Assembly (NCBI GenBank): GCA_902795785.1
Contig: CADBMK010000110.1
Coordinates: 1-12,277, forward strand
Length of the DNA: 12,277 nt
Source of the DNA: an uncultured Bacteroidia bacterium
GTDB taxonomy: Bacteria > Bacteroidota > Bacteroidia > Bacteroidales > UBA932
Reading direction: 5' to 3'
The notes beneath the pieces were generated by a model, which was not told the origin of the DNA, did not search any database, and saw nothing but the letters and a program-made list of their open reading frames with translations. A program made the translations under genes and the position numbers. This document shows positions 1-6,151 of the stretch, one piece after another. Position 1 is the stretch's first letter, and every line of letters starts with the position of its first letter.

Positions 1-30
1 AACCGCCTCTTACTATTGTAAGAAGCGGTT
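1..30 (-). terminator. Hairpin just 3' of tRNA-Arg, likely terminator stem
   Basis: A near-perfect stem-loop: AACCGC (1-6) pairs with GCGGTT (25-30), one C/A mismatch follows (7/24), and TCTTAC (8-13) pairs with GTAAGA (18-23) around the loop TATT. It begins 2 nt past the discriminator base of the tRNA, where a terminator would sit. The T-tract expected on the minus strand would lie beyond the window edge, so the terminator role is inferred from position and stem strength. Confidence 0.6.
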
Positions 31-32
31 AG

Positions 33-106
33 TGATTCCGTAGGGATTCGAACCCTAGACCCACAGATTAGAAATCTGTTGCTCTATCCAGCTGAGCTAC
101 GGAACC
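33..106 (-). tRNA. tRNA-Arg, anticodon UCU
   Basis: A complete 74-nt cloverleaf can be read on the minus strand. The acceptor arm GGTTCCG pairs with CGGAATC (one G-U pair), with discriminator A at 33. The D arm contains AGCTCAGCTGGATAGAGC. The anticodon stem ACAGA/TCTGT encloses loop TTTCTAA, which places the anticodon TCT at 72-70. The T arm is GGG-TTCGAAT-CCC. The anticodon reads AGA (and possibly AGG) arginine codons. No CCA is encoded: the bases after the discriminator are CT, so CCA must be added by the nucleotidyltransferase. The gene lies downstream of the minus-strand membrane-protein gene but has its own promoter candidate. Confidence 0.97.
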
Positions 107-113
107 ATCCTGA

Positions 114-130
114 TTTTGCAGTTTGCAAAA
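114..130. repeat. Palindrome in the tRNA-Arg leader
   Basis: The 7-bp inverted repeat TTTTGCA (114-120) and TGCAAAA (124-130) has a 3-nt spacer. It begins at about the predicted transcription start of tRNA-Arg and would form a small AU-rich hairpin in the 5' leader that RNase P removes. A function is not shown; it may be a weak operator, a processing aid or chance in AT-rich DNA. Confidence 0.4.
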
Positions 131-138
131 TTGGACTG

Positions 139-168
139 CAAATATAAGGCTTTTTTTAGTGTTTGCAA
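139..168 (-). promoter_or_regulatory. Bacteroidetes-type promoter for tRNA-Arg
   Basis: On the minus strand TATATTTG (146-139) fits the -7 consensus TAnnTTTG exactly. A TTG (168-166) lies 19 nt upstream, the usual position of the -33 box. The predicted start is near 131-134, giving a leader of about 25-28 nt before the tRNA. The promoter begins only 7 nt past the stop codon of the upstream membrane-protein gene. I see no hairpin between them, so some readthrough into the tRNA is possible. Confidence 0.65.
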
Positions 169-174
169 TTATTT

Positions 175-1044
175 TTATTTCTTCTTGACGCTGAGCGCCT
201 GAAGGAGGACTACGGATGCCAGACCGATTACCATCCAAAGGATTGCGCCCGGAATGTGAAGGCTGGACATGTCTGCGGTGCCGGCGGCGGCAATCGCGTC
301 AAGGTTTGCCCAGGGCCATACCTTGATGAGTGAACCGATGACGAATCCGACCAGGATGAGCATGGTCTGACGCTCGAAGCGCTCAAGTGTCCAATGGAGG
401 AACTTTGAGAAGGCAAGGATGCCGATGATACAGCCAAGTCCGAATACTCCGAGGACCTTTGTGTCAAGGGCGCTGACTGCGGACATGATATATTCGTATT
501 TGCCAAGAATCAGCAGGACGAAACTGCCGGATACTCCGGGAAGGATCATCGTGCAGATTGCTATGGCTCCGCAGAGGAACACGAACAGAGCCGTGTCAGG
601 AGTGGTGGTAGGGGAGAGCGTGCATACGGCAACTCCCAGGGCGGCTCCGATGACAGTCCAGATGAAGTCCGAAGCCTTCCAGCCCTTGATGTCCAGGAGC
701 ATTACCACGGCGGATGCCGCTATCATTCCGAAGAAGAAGCCCCAGGTCTGGATTGGGTAGTAGGCAAGGACATATTCCATCAGCTTGGCCAGAGAGAAGA
801 TGCTGAGGATGACTCCTATTAAAAGGGCCGTGAGGAAAGATCCGTTGATGCTTTTCCAGAATTCCCTGAAATTACCGTGGAGGAGTTTTTTGTATGTTGC
901 CGGAACCATCAGTGAGTTGATGGAATCGATAATCTCTGAATATATGCCGGTAAGAAGGGCGATGGTGCCTCCGGAAACGCCCGGGACAACATTGGCTGCG
1001 CCCATAAGAAAGCCTTTCAGGCCTGTTATGATATGTCTGGTCAT
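175..1044 (-). CDS. popT: DUF368 integral membrane protein, PopT-type undecaprenyl-phosphate translocase
   Basis: A 289-residue polytopic membrane protein of the DUF368 family. The family has two related halves, each opening with a proline-glycine signature, seen here as VPGVSGGT (residues 20-27) and LPGVSGSF (168-175) within hydrophobic segments. I count roughly eight or nine hydrophobic stretches and a short basic tail ending VKKK. Family members (PopT) have been reported to return undecaprenyl phosphate, the lipid carrier of cell-wall and surface glycans, across the inner membrane; that role here is by homology. I chose ATG at 1044: the frame stays open to 1119, but the extra 25 residues are polar, unlike the family N-terminus, and would overlap the preceding gene by 44 nt. 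From 1044 the spacing to that gene is 31 nt. It is probably the last protein gene of a run with the DUF6913-like gene and the kinase. Confidence 0.85.
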   Translation of the reverse strand: MTRHIITGLKGFLMGAANVVPGVSGGTIALLTGIYSEIIDSINSLMVPATYKKLLHGNFREFWKSINGSFLTALLIGVILSIFSLAKLMEYVLAYYPIQTWGFFFGMIAASAVVMLLDIKGWKASDFIWTVIGAALGVAVCTLSPTTTPDTALFVFLCGAIAICTMILPGVSGSFVLLILGKYEYIMSAVSALDTKVLGVFGLGCIIGILAFSKFLHWTLERFERQTMLILVGFVIGSLIKVWPWANLDAIAAAGTADMSSLHIPGAILWMVIGLASVVLLQALSVKKK

Positions 1045-1075
1045 TCTTGTTTGGGATAAAGATTCTTGTGTTGGT

Positions 1076-1609
1076 TTAGATAACCCTTTCGAGAATCTGT
1101 CTGATTGCGGAGAAGGCATCCGCCTCGTTGAGGGACTTTTCAGCCGGATCGTTGACTACCAGGTCAAAGACATTGCCATAGATTTGCTTGCGGCCAATCT
1201 TGAATCTGGCGTGCGAGAGGTTGGCCATGTACTCCAGAGGGTAGCAGTCGTCCTTGATGAGGGAGATAAAAAGGTCAGGCTCGCTTCCGAGAAGAAGGGA
1301 GACCTTCTCCCGTGAAGGCTTTCCGAACCAGTTGAGGTCTTTGCGCAGGACGGTGGTGGTGATGCTTGTGATGAGCCTTTCTTCCTTGGTAATCTTCCTG
1401 AAATCCAGGAAGAAGATTTCTCCCTTGATGTTATGGTCACGGTAGAAGGCCTGAAGACGGATCTTACAGGTATCGAAGGAAGTGTCTTCAACGTCGATAA
1501 AGGCCACGGCGGACTTTATTTCCTTCATTGGAAGGAAGCCGGTGGGCTCGTTGCTCGAGTCTTTTTTCAGGCTCCTTGTCCTGAGAAATGTCTTGACTGA
1601 ATCTAGCAT
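1076..1609 (-). CDS. Hypothetical protein, DUF6913-like
   Basis: A 177-residue soluble protein with no signal peptide or membrane segment. It resembles the Bacteroidales-restricted DUF6913 group, from memory of its C-terminal half: a stretch with PDLFISLIKDD (111-121), then YMANLSHARFKIGR (127-140), then FDLVVND (148-154). The N-terminus is basic (a LRTRSLKK patch, residues 9-16). Residues 33-70 look like an alternating beta/alpha fold. The function is unknown and I see no catalytic signature. It starts 7 nt after the kinase stop codon and ends 31 nt before the DUF368 gene, so the three are almost certainly co-transcribed. The reading frame is well supported by this spacing and the conserved-looking C-terminus; the family name is less certain. 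Confidence 0.75.
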   Translation of the reverse strand: MLDSVKTFLRTRSLKKDSSNEPTGFLPMKEIKSAVAFIDVEDTSFDTCKIRLQAFYRDHNIKGEIFFLDFRKITKEERLITSITTTVLRKDLNWFGKPSREKVSLLLGSEPDLFISLIKDDCYPLEYMANLSHARFKIGRKQIYGNVFDLVVNDPAEKSLNEADAFSAIRQILERVI

Positions 1610-1616
1610 AGTCTGA

Positions 1617-2609
1617 TTAACTGTTTCTTGCTATGATTTCACGGATTTCTTTTTTAGCATCCTTCCATCTTGGAATGTCTATCTTGGAACCGATGACTTC
1701 AACAACCTTGGCGGCGATAACGGAGCCTATCTCTCCGCACACTTTCAAAGGCATGCCCAGGCTGTGGGCATAGAGGAAGCCGGCTGCATAGGTGTCTCCG
1801 GCACCGGTGGCGTCGATGGCCTTTGCCGGCCAGGCGCCAATCTGGTAGAATTCATCCTTGTTGCGGACCATGGATCCCGTCTTTCCGGTTTTCACGACGG
1901 CGATGTCGCAGATACGGGCGATTTCGTCGATGGCTTCGCGTGGAGGTAGTTTGGTGAATGCCTTTGACTCGGTCTCGTTGGCGAAGACGATGTCCACATA
2001 GTTCTCTACGATATCGTGAAGGAAGGCGTTGTTGCTTTCTACGACATTGTATGAGGCCATGTCGATGGAAATGGTGCATCCTGCGGCCTTGGCCATCTCA
2101 ACGGCCCTGCGGATGAGCGCCTGGTTCTGGACGAGATAACCTTCGATGTGGAAGTAGTCGTAGCCTTCGAAGTATTCAGGCTTGAGGTCGTCGGGACCCA
2201 GCTCGAGGGTGGCGCCCATATAGTCGGCGAAGGTGCGCTCAGCATTGCTGCCCGTTATGAAAACCATGGCGCGTCCGGAAACGTCCTTGCCCCTGAGGAG
2301 CGTGGATTTGATTCCGCACTGGCTCTGGTCGCTCTGGAACAGGGCACCGACCTCGTCGTTTCCGATCTTGCCGATAAAACCGGACGGCATTCCGAAAATT
2401 GCGGTGTCGGCGATGGTGTTGGCGGCGCTTCCGCCTGCCACGTACTGCACGCCAAGCGGCTTGATTTCATCGAAGATCTTGTTGCTGGTCTCCTTGTCAA
2501 CCCACTGCATGCTGCCTTTCGGAAGGTGGTACTTGTTCAAAAGTGTATCATCGGGGAGAACGGCCAGTATGTCCGTAAGGGCGTTTCCCATTCCGAGGAT
2601 AGATTTCAT
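1617..2609 (-). CDS. PfkB-family (ribokinase/adenosine kinase-like) kinase
   Basis: A 330-residue cytosolic ATP-dependent kinase of the ribokinase/PfkB superfamily. The N-terminus GNALTDILA (8-16) matches the nucleoside-kinase style start. The substrate-side glycine motif GGSAANT is at 59-65. NETE (211-214) is the ATP/Mg-binding motif. The PfkB signature 2, DATGAGDTYAAGF (266-278), contains the catalytic base Asp272 and the anion-hole glycines. Length is normal and no key residue is missing. Homologues in Bacteroidales are often labelled adenosine kinase; the sequence alone does not tell adenosine from ribose, fructose or another sugar. ATG at 2609 gives the expected family start, and a promoter candidate lies just upstream. 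It is the first gene of the minus-strand run. Confidence 0.9.
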   Translation of the reverse strand: MKSILGMGNALTDILAVLPDDTLLNKYHLPKGSMQWVDKETSNKIFDEIKPLGVQYVAGGSAANTIADTAIFGMPSGFIGKIGNDEVGALFQSDQSQCGIKSTLLRGKDVSGRAMVFITGSNAERTFADYMGATLELGPDDLKPEYFEGYDYFHIEGYLVQNQALIRRAVEMAKAAGCTISIDMASYNVVESNNAFLHDIVENYVDIVFANETESKAFTKLPPREAIDEIARICDIAVVKTGKTGSMVRNKDEFYQIGAWPAKAIDATGAGDTYAAGFLYAHSLGMPLKVCGEIGSVIAAKVVEVIGSKIDIPRWKDAKKEIREIIARNS

Positions 2610-2612
2610 ATT

Positions 2613-2628
2613 CGAGTTATTTAACTCG
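2613..2628. repeat. Inverted repeat in the leader of the PfkB kinase gene
   Basis: CGAGTT (2613-2618) and AACTCG (2623-2628) form a perfect 6-bp inverted repeat with a 4-nt spacer. It lies directly between the minus-strand -7 box and the kinase start codon, so it overlaps the predicted transcription start. It could be an operator or a leader hairpin close to the start codon. This is seen in sequence only. Confidence 0.45.
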
Positions 2629-2646
2629 CAAATTTACTAAATTTGC
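2628..2646. promoter_or_regulatory. Back-to-back divergent -7 boxes
   Basis: GCAAATTT-ACT-AAATTTGC is a perfect 8-bp inverted repeat. It contains TAAATTTG on the minus strand (2636-2629) for the kinase run and TAAATTTG on the plus strand (2638-2645) for the flippase-like gene. Both fit the Bacteroidetes -7 consensus TAnnTTTG. The -33 boxes are weak on both sides. The plus-strand start is predicted at about 2650-2652, at the start codon itself. The minus-strand start is near 2620-2623, giving a leader of roughly 11-14 nt. Two polymerases could hardly occupy the site together, which suggests mutual exclusion. Confidence 0.55.
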
Positions 2647-2650
2647 CTGT

Positions 2651-3649
2651 ATGAATGAAATCGTTGTAAAAATATTCAAATATGTCATTTCGGCGGCTCT
2701 TGCTGCCGTTCTTCTCTGGTTTTCATTCAGGGGAGTGAGCTGGAACGATTTCGTCGGCGCCCTCAGGAGCTGCCGCTGGGAGTATGTGCTTCTGTCGATG
2801 GCTACCGGGCTTCTCTCATTTTACATCAGGGCATTAAGGTGGAGGCTCGTCCTTCTGCCGGTTGACCCGAAAGTGAAGCGCAAGACCTGCTTCAATGCTG
2901 TGAATATCAGCTATGTGGCCAATATGGTCCTGCCCCGGGTGGGCGAGTTTGTCAGGTGCGCCTATGTGACGGCGGACTCGTCAAAGAATGAAAAAGGAGA
3001 GAAACTGGCGTCATACGACAAGGTCCTCGGAACCGTGGTGGTGGACAGGAGCAGCGATATCCTGATGATGGTAATTCTGCTGGTACCCTGCATAATCCTG
3101 GGCTGGAACCGTTTCGGTGCCTTCTTCGCCGAGAAGATATTCGGGCCAATGGCTGCAGGTTTCAACCTGTGGTATATCCTGGTAATCGTTGCCGTAATTG
3201 CGGCCGGTGCGTTTGTTGTGTCCAGGGTGAAGGCCTTTTCCGGCTTTGCTTCAGGGGTGTGGAACGGATTCAAAGCCTGCTTCAGAATGGAGCATACGGG
3301 GCTTTTCATCTTCTACTCCTTCTTCCTGTGGGGACTATATTGGTTCATGAGCCTGGCGATATTCTGGGCGGTGAGTGATATCAGCCCAGAAGTGCTGGGC
3401 GCAGTGGACGGCCTTGACATCTTTTTCCTTATGATTGTGGGCGCTCTGTCGTCACTGGTGCCGGTGCCGGGAGGATTCGGAGCCTTCCATTATCTCCTCA
3501 GCCTTGCACTTACAACCGTGTATGGCGTCCCTGCCCATATCGCCATAGTGTTTGCCACCCTCTCGCACGAGTCACAGGCCCTTATTCAGGGCTCGGCGGG
3601 ATTTGTCTCGTATATTTGGGAGACACTGCGTGTAAGGAGTTCTAAATAA
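2651..3649 (+). CDS. Flippase-like membrane protein, LPG_synthase_TM / UPF0104 family
   Basis: A 332-residue polytopic inner-membrane protein related to the N-terminal flippase domain of MprF (lysylphosphatidylglycerol synthase TM family, formerly UPF0104). Visible family marks are NMVLPRVGEFVR (91-102), the acidic VVVDRSSD (129-136), and the conserved loop PVPGGFGAFHYL (271-282) near the C-terminus. I count about seven or eight hydrophobic segments, the first at residues 10-25. It ends at residue 332 without the soluble aminoacyl-transferase domain of full MprF, as is normal for the stand-alone members. The likely job is moving a lipid or lipid-linked compound across the membrane; the substrate cannot be read from sequence. 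The start codon lies 5 nt past the predicted -7 box, so the mRNA may be leaderless. Confidence 0.85.
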   Translation: MNEIVVKIFKYVISAALAAVLLWFSFRGVSWNDFVGALRSCRWEYVLLSMATGLLSFYIRALRWRLVLLPVDPKVKRKTCFNAVNISYVANMVLPRVGEFVRCAYVTADSSKNEKGEKLASYDKVLGTVVVDRSSDILMMVILLVPCIILGWNRFGAFFAEKIFGPMAAGFNLWYILVIVAVIAAGAFVVSRVKAFSGFASGVWNGFKACFRMEHTGLFIFYSFFLWGLYWFMSLAIFWAVSDISPEVLGAVDGLDIFFLMIVGALSSLVPVPGGFGAFHYLLSLALTTVYGVPAHIAIVFATLSHESQALIQGSAGFVSYIWETLRVRSSK

Positions 3650-3654
3650 ATAGT

Positions 3655-3662
3655 TAACTTTG
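3655..3662 (+). promoter_or_regulatory. Candidate -7 box for cysS
   Basis: TAACTTTG fits TAnnTTTG and lies in the 51-nt gap before cysS, predicting a leader of about 30 nt. No convincing TTG is present 19-20 nt upstream, so this is a weak call. No terminator hairpin separates the preceding gene, so readthrough may also feed cysS. Confidence 0.4.
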
Positions 3663-3700
3663 TGGGTTGTTTAACTTGCAGAATAAAAATCGTCTGAAAA

Positions 3701-5266
3701 ATGAGAAACGTTTTTCTAACAAATACACTCTCCCGTCAGAAGGAGCTTTTCAAACCAATCAATCCGGGCCATGTCGGAATGTATGTGTGCGGACCGACCG
3801 TTTACGGTGACGCTCATCTCGGACATGCAAGACCAGGTGTTACCTACGATGTGCTTTTCAAGCTGTTCCGTCATCTCGGATACAAGGTAAGGTATGTCAG
3901 GAACATCACCGACGTCGGACATCTTGAACATGACGCCGATGAAGGAGAGGATAAGATTGCAAAGAAGGCGCGCCTGGAGCAGCTTGAGCCTATGGAGGTG
4001 GTGCAGACCTATACGGAGCGCTACCACGAGGCCATGCGAATGCTCAACAGCGCAGCTCCGTCAATCGAGCCGCGTGCATCGGGACATATCATCGAGCAGA
4101 TAGAGACGGTGAAGAAGATCCTGGATGCCGGCTATGCCTACATCAGCAACGGAAGCGTTTACTTTGACGTGGCAAAATACAACAAGGACCATAAGTACGG
4201 CATCCTCTCAGGACGTTCACTGGACGATACCCTGGAGGGAACCCGCAGCCTGGACGGCCAGGATGACAAGCGCGCCCCTTATGACTTTGCGCTCTGGAAG
4301 AAGGCCGACCCAAGCCATATCATGCACTGGCCTTCACCTTGGAGCGAGGGCTTCCCGGGATGGCATCTCGAGTGCTCCGTGATGGGTGAAAAGTATCTTG
4401 GACACGACTTCGACATCCACGGTGGCGGAATGGACCTTATGTTCCCTCATCACGAGTGTGAAATAGCCCAGAACGTGGCCTCACGCGGAACACGCGGAGT
4501 ACATTATTGGGTACACAACAATATGATCACCATAAACGGCCAGAAGATGGGCAAGTCCCTGGGCAACTTCATTACGCTTCCTGAACTTTTCAGCGGAAGC
4601 CATCCGAAGCTGGAACAGGCCTACAGCCCGATGACGGTGCGTTTCTTCATCCTTCAGGCTCATTACCGCGGAACCCTCGATTTCAGTAATGAGGCGCTTC
4701 AGGCTGCCGAGAAGGGATATAAGAGGGTAATGCAGGCTGCCAAGGACCTTCGCGCCCTTGCGGCTGCGGAAGGAGTGGTTTCTCCTGTGGTAGGAACAGA
4801 AGGACACAAGGCCAGCGAAATGATCTACGGAGAGTTCGTGACTGATGTCGCTCCTGATACCTGCCCTGCAACAACACCTGAAGTTAAGGCTGTATTTGAC
4901 GGAGTTTACGATTCGCTCTGCGACGACCTTAACACTCCGGTGGCCCTCAGCCATATCTTTGAGGCCGTGCGTATCATCAATACCGCAAAGGATAAAAAGA
5001 TCAAACTCAGCAAGGGAGACTACGAGACGCTCGTGCGCCTGTTTGACGACGTGTTCTACGGAGTCCTCGGACTCAAGGATGAGGAGGGCGAAGGCGGCAA
5101 GATGGGAAAGACAGTTGCAGGCCTTATGAATATGGTGCTTGAGGAAAGGGCCAAGGCAAAGGCTGCCAAGGACTGGACCACCTCTGACTATATCCGTGAC
5201 GAACTCAAGAAACTCGGCATCTCCGTCAAGGACGGAAAGGACGGAGCCGAATGGACCATTGAATAG
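3701..5266 (+). CDS. cysS: Cysteinyl-tRNA synthetase
   Basis: A 521-residue class I aminoacyl-tRNA synthetase that charges tRNA-Cys with cysteine in the cytosol. The HIGH motif is HLGH (39-42) and the KMSKS motif is KMGKS (282-286). The four zinc ligands that select cysteine are in place by alignment to E. coli: Cys30, Cys225, His250 and Glu254. A further cysteine, Cys253, sits inside the zinc-site motif (HHECE). After the catalytic domain comes the HYRGTLDFS strand (321-329), then the helical DALR/anticodon region with NTP at 411-413. It is longer than E. coli CysRS (461). Part of the difference is a Pro/Thr-rich stretch at about 360-396 and a Gly/Glu/Lys-rich loop at 460-470. It starts 51 nt after the flippase-like gene and ends 24 nt before xth, with which it is probably co-transcribed. 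Confidence 0.98.
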   Translation: MRNVFLTNTLSRQKELFKPINPGHVGMYVCGPTVYGDAHLGHARPGVTYDVLFKLFRHLGYKVRYVRNITDVGHLEHDADEGEDKIAKKARLEQLEPMEVVQTYTERYHEAMRMLNSAAPSIEPRASGHIIEQIETVKKILDAGYAYISNGSVYFDVAKYNKDHKYGILSGRSLDDTLEGTRSLDGQDDKRAPYDFALWKKADPSHIMHWPSPWSEGFPGWHLECSVMGEKYLGHDFDIHGGGMDLMFPHHECEIAQNVASRGTRGVHYWVHNNMITINGQKMGKSLGNFITLPELFSGSHPKLEQAYSPMTVRFFILQAHYRGTLDFSNEALQAAEKGYKRVMQAAKDLRALAAAEGVVSPVVGTEGHKASEMIYGEFVTDVAPDTCPATTPEVKAVFDGVYDSLCDDLNTPVALSHIFEAVRIINTAKDKKIKLSKGDYETLVRLFDDVFYGVLGLKDEEGEGGKMGKTVAGLMNMVLEERAKAKAAKDWTTSDYIRDELKKLGISVKDGKDGAEWTIE

Positions 5267-5290
5267 TATTTCTGTTATTGAAATAAGGGT

Positions 5291-6040
5291 ATGAAGCTTG
5301 TTTCCTGGAATGTCAACGGCCTGAGGGCCGTGGTCGGCAAGGGCTTCGGCGAGGCCTTTGAGAGTCTGGATGCGGATATCTTCTGTCTTCAGGAGACTAA
5401 AATGCAGGCCGGGCAGCTGGACCTCCAGTTCCCGGGTTACCAGTCTTTCTGGAATTATGCCGATAAGAAGGGCTATTCCGGAACGGCTGTCTATACCCGT
5501 CTGAATCCTGTGTCCGTGACCTATGGAATGGGTATTGACGAGCATGACCATGAGGGACGCGTCATCACCCTTGAGATGGAAGACTTCTATCTTGTCTGCG
5601 TATATACTCCAAACTCCCAGGATGGACTGAGACGCCTTGACTACAGGATGAAGTGGGAGGATGATTTCCGCTCCTATCTGCTTGGCCTTTCTGAAAAGAA
5701 GGGCGTTATCGTCTGTGGTGACCTTAACGTGGCCCATAACGAGATAGATATCAAGAATCCGGCGAGCAACAGGCGTAATGCCGGCTTTACGGACGAGGAG
5801 AGGGAAAAGATGACAACCCTTCTCGGAAGCGGTTTCGTGGACTCTTTCAGAAGCCTTCACCCGGATGAGGTGAAGTATTCCTGGTGGTCTTACCGCTTTC
5901 ACGCAAGAGAGAACAACGCAGGTTGGCGCATAGATTATTTCCTTGTGTCGGAGTCTCTGAGGGACCGTATCGCAGGGGCTGAAATCCATAACGAGATATT
6001 CGGCTCGGACCACTGTCCCGTTGAACTGGACCTTGCCTGA
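5291..6040 (+). CDS. xth: Exodeoxyribonuclease III / AP endonuclease (ExoA type)
   Basis: A 249-residue metal-dependent nuclease of the endonuclease/exonuclease/phosphatase fold. It repairs abasic sites and removes 3' blocking groups in base excision repair. Catalytic positions are visible in order: Asn7 in SWNVNG, Glu35 in LQETK, Tyr105 in VYTPNSQ, Asp144 and Asn146 in GDLNVAH, then RIDY (213-216) and the terminal SDHCP with Asp240-His241. The run from YTPNSQDGLRRLDYR (105-119) is closer to ExoA of Gram-positive bacteria than to E. coli Xth. Length is slightly short of the usual 250-275 but no core motif is lost. It follows cysS by 24 nt with no convincing promoter between them. A 111-nt AT-rich gap separates it from the purine operon. 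Confidence 0.96.
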   Translation: MKLVSWNVNGLRAVVGKGFGEAFESLDADIFCLQETKMQAGQLDLQFPGYQSFWNYADKKGYSGTAVYTRLNPVSVTYGMGIDEHDHEGRVITLEMEDFYLVCVYTPNSQDGLRRLDYRMKWEDDFRSYLLGLSEKKGVIVCGDLNVAHNEIDIKNPASNRRNAGFTDEEREKMTTLLGSGFVDSFRSLHPDEVKYSWWSYRFHARENNAGWRIDYFLVSESLRDRIAGAEIHNEIFGSDHCPVELDLA

Positions 6041-6063
6041 AAGGCCCTGTTTTTGGGATTTTA

Positions 6064-6079
6064 AATTTTTTAAAAAATT
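6064..6079. repeat. 16-bp all-A/T palindrome upstream of the purE promoter
   Basis: AATTTTTTAAAAAATT is a perfect palindrome 24 nt after the xth stop codon and 12 nt upstream of the purE -33 box. It could act as an UP-like, bent-DNA element for the purE promoter. As a terminator for cysS-xth it is weak, because the stem is entirely A-T. The GGCCC/GGG stretch just before it (6043-6057) offers only a 3-bp stem. Confidence 0.4.
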
Positions 6080-6091
6080 ATTGAAAATCCT

Positions 6092-6122
6092 TTTGCCCTC
6101 CGCCGGGAAATTAGTACCTTTG
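6092..6122 (+). promoter_or_regulatory. Bacteroidetes-type promoter of the purine operon
   Basis: TTTG (6092-6095) as the -33 box and TACCTTTG (6115-6122) as the -7 box are separated by 19 nt, an excellent match to the Bacteroidetes housekeeping consensus. The start should fall near 6127-6130, giving a leader of about 22-25 nt before the purE ATG. The leader is too short for a riboswitch, so purine control, if any, must act at the promoter or further downstream. Confidence 0.8.
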
Positions 6123-6151
6123 CGCTCGTTGAAATTAAACAATATCGCTTG

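Noticed and set aside
1..110. tRNA-Arg as an integration site for a mobile element
   Set aside because: The tRNA 3' end is followed directly by an intact hairpin. No repeated tRNA fragment, integrase or base-composition shift is visible, and the window ends too soon on that side to say more.
1045..1119. N-terminal extension of the DUF368 protein from an ATG at 1119
   Set aside because: The added 25 residues are polar and unlike the family start, and they overlap the preceding gene by 44 nt; ATG at 1044 gives a normal family N-terminus.
3611..3618. TATATTTG inside the 3' end of the flippase-like gene as a cysS promoter
   Set aside because: It fits the -7 consensus but lies within the coding sequence about 80 nt from cysS and has no clear -33 box; TAACTTTG at 3655 is better placed.
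2651..3649. Full MprF lysylphosphatidylglycerol synthase
   Set aside because: The protein ends after the membrane domain at 332 residues; the soluble aminoacyl-transferase domain is absent and the next gene is cysS.
5267..5285. TATTTC/GAAATA inverted repeat between cysS and xth as a terminator
   Set aside because: Only six pairs, five of them A-T, with a 7-nt loop and no T-tract after it; too weak to separate the two genes.
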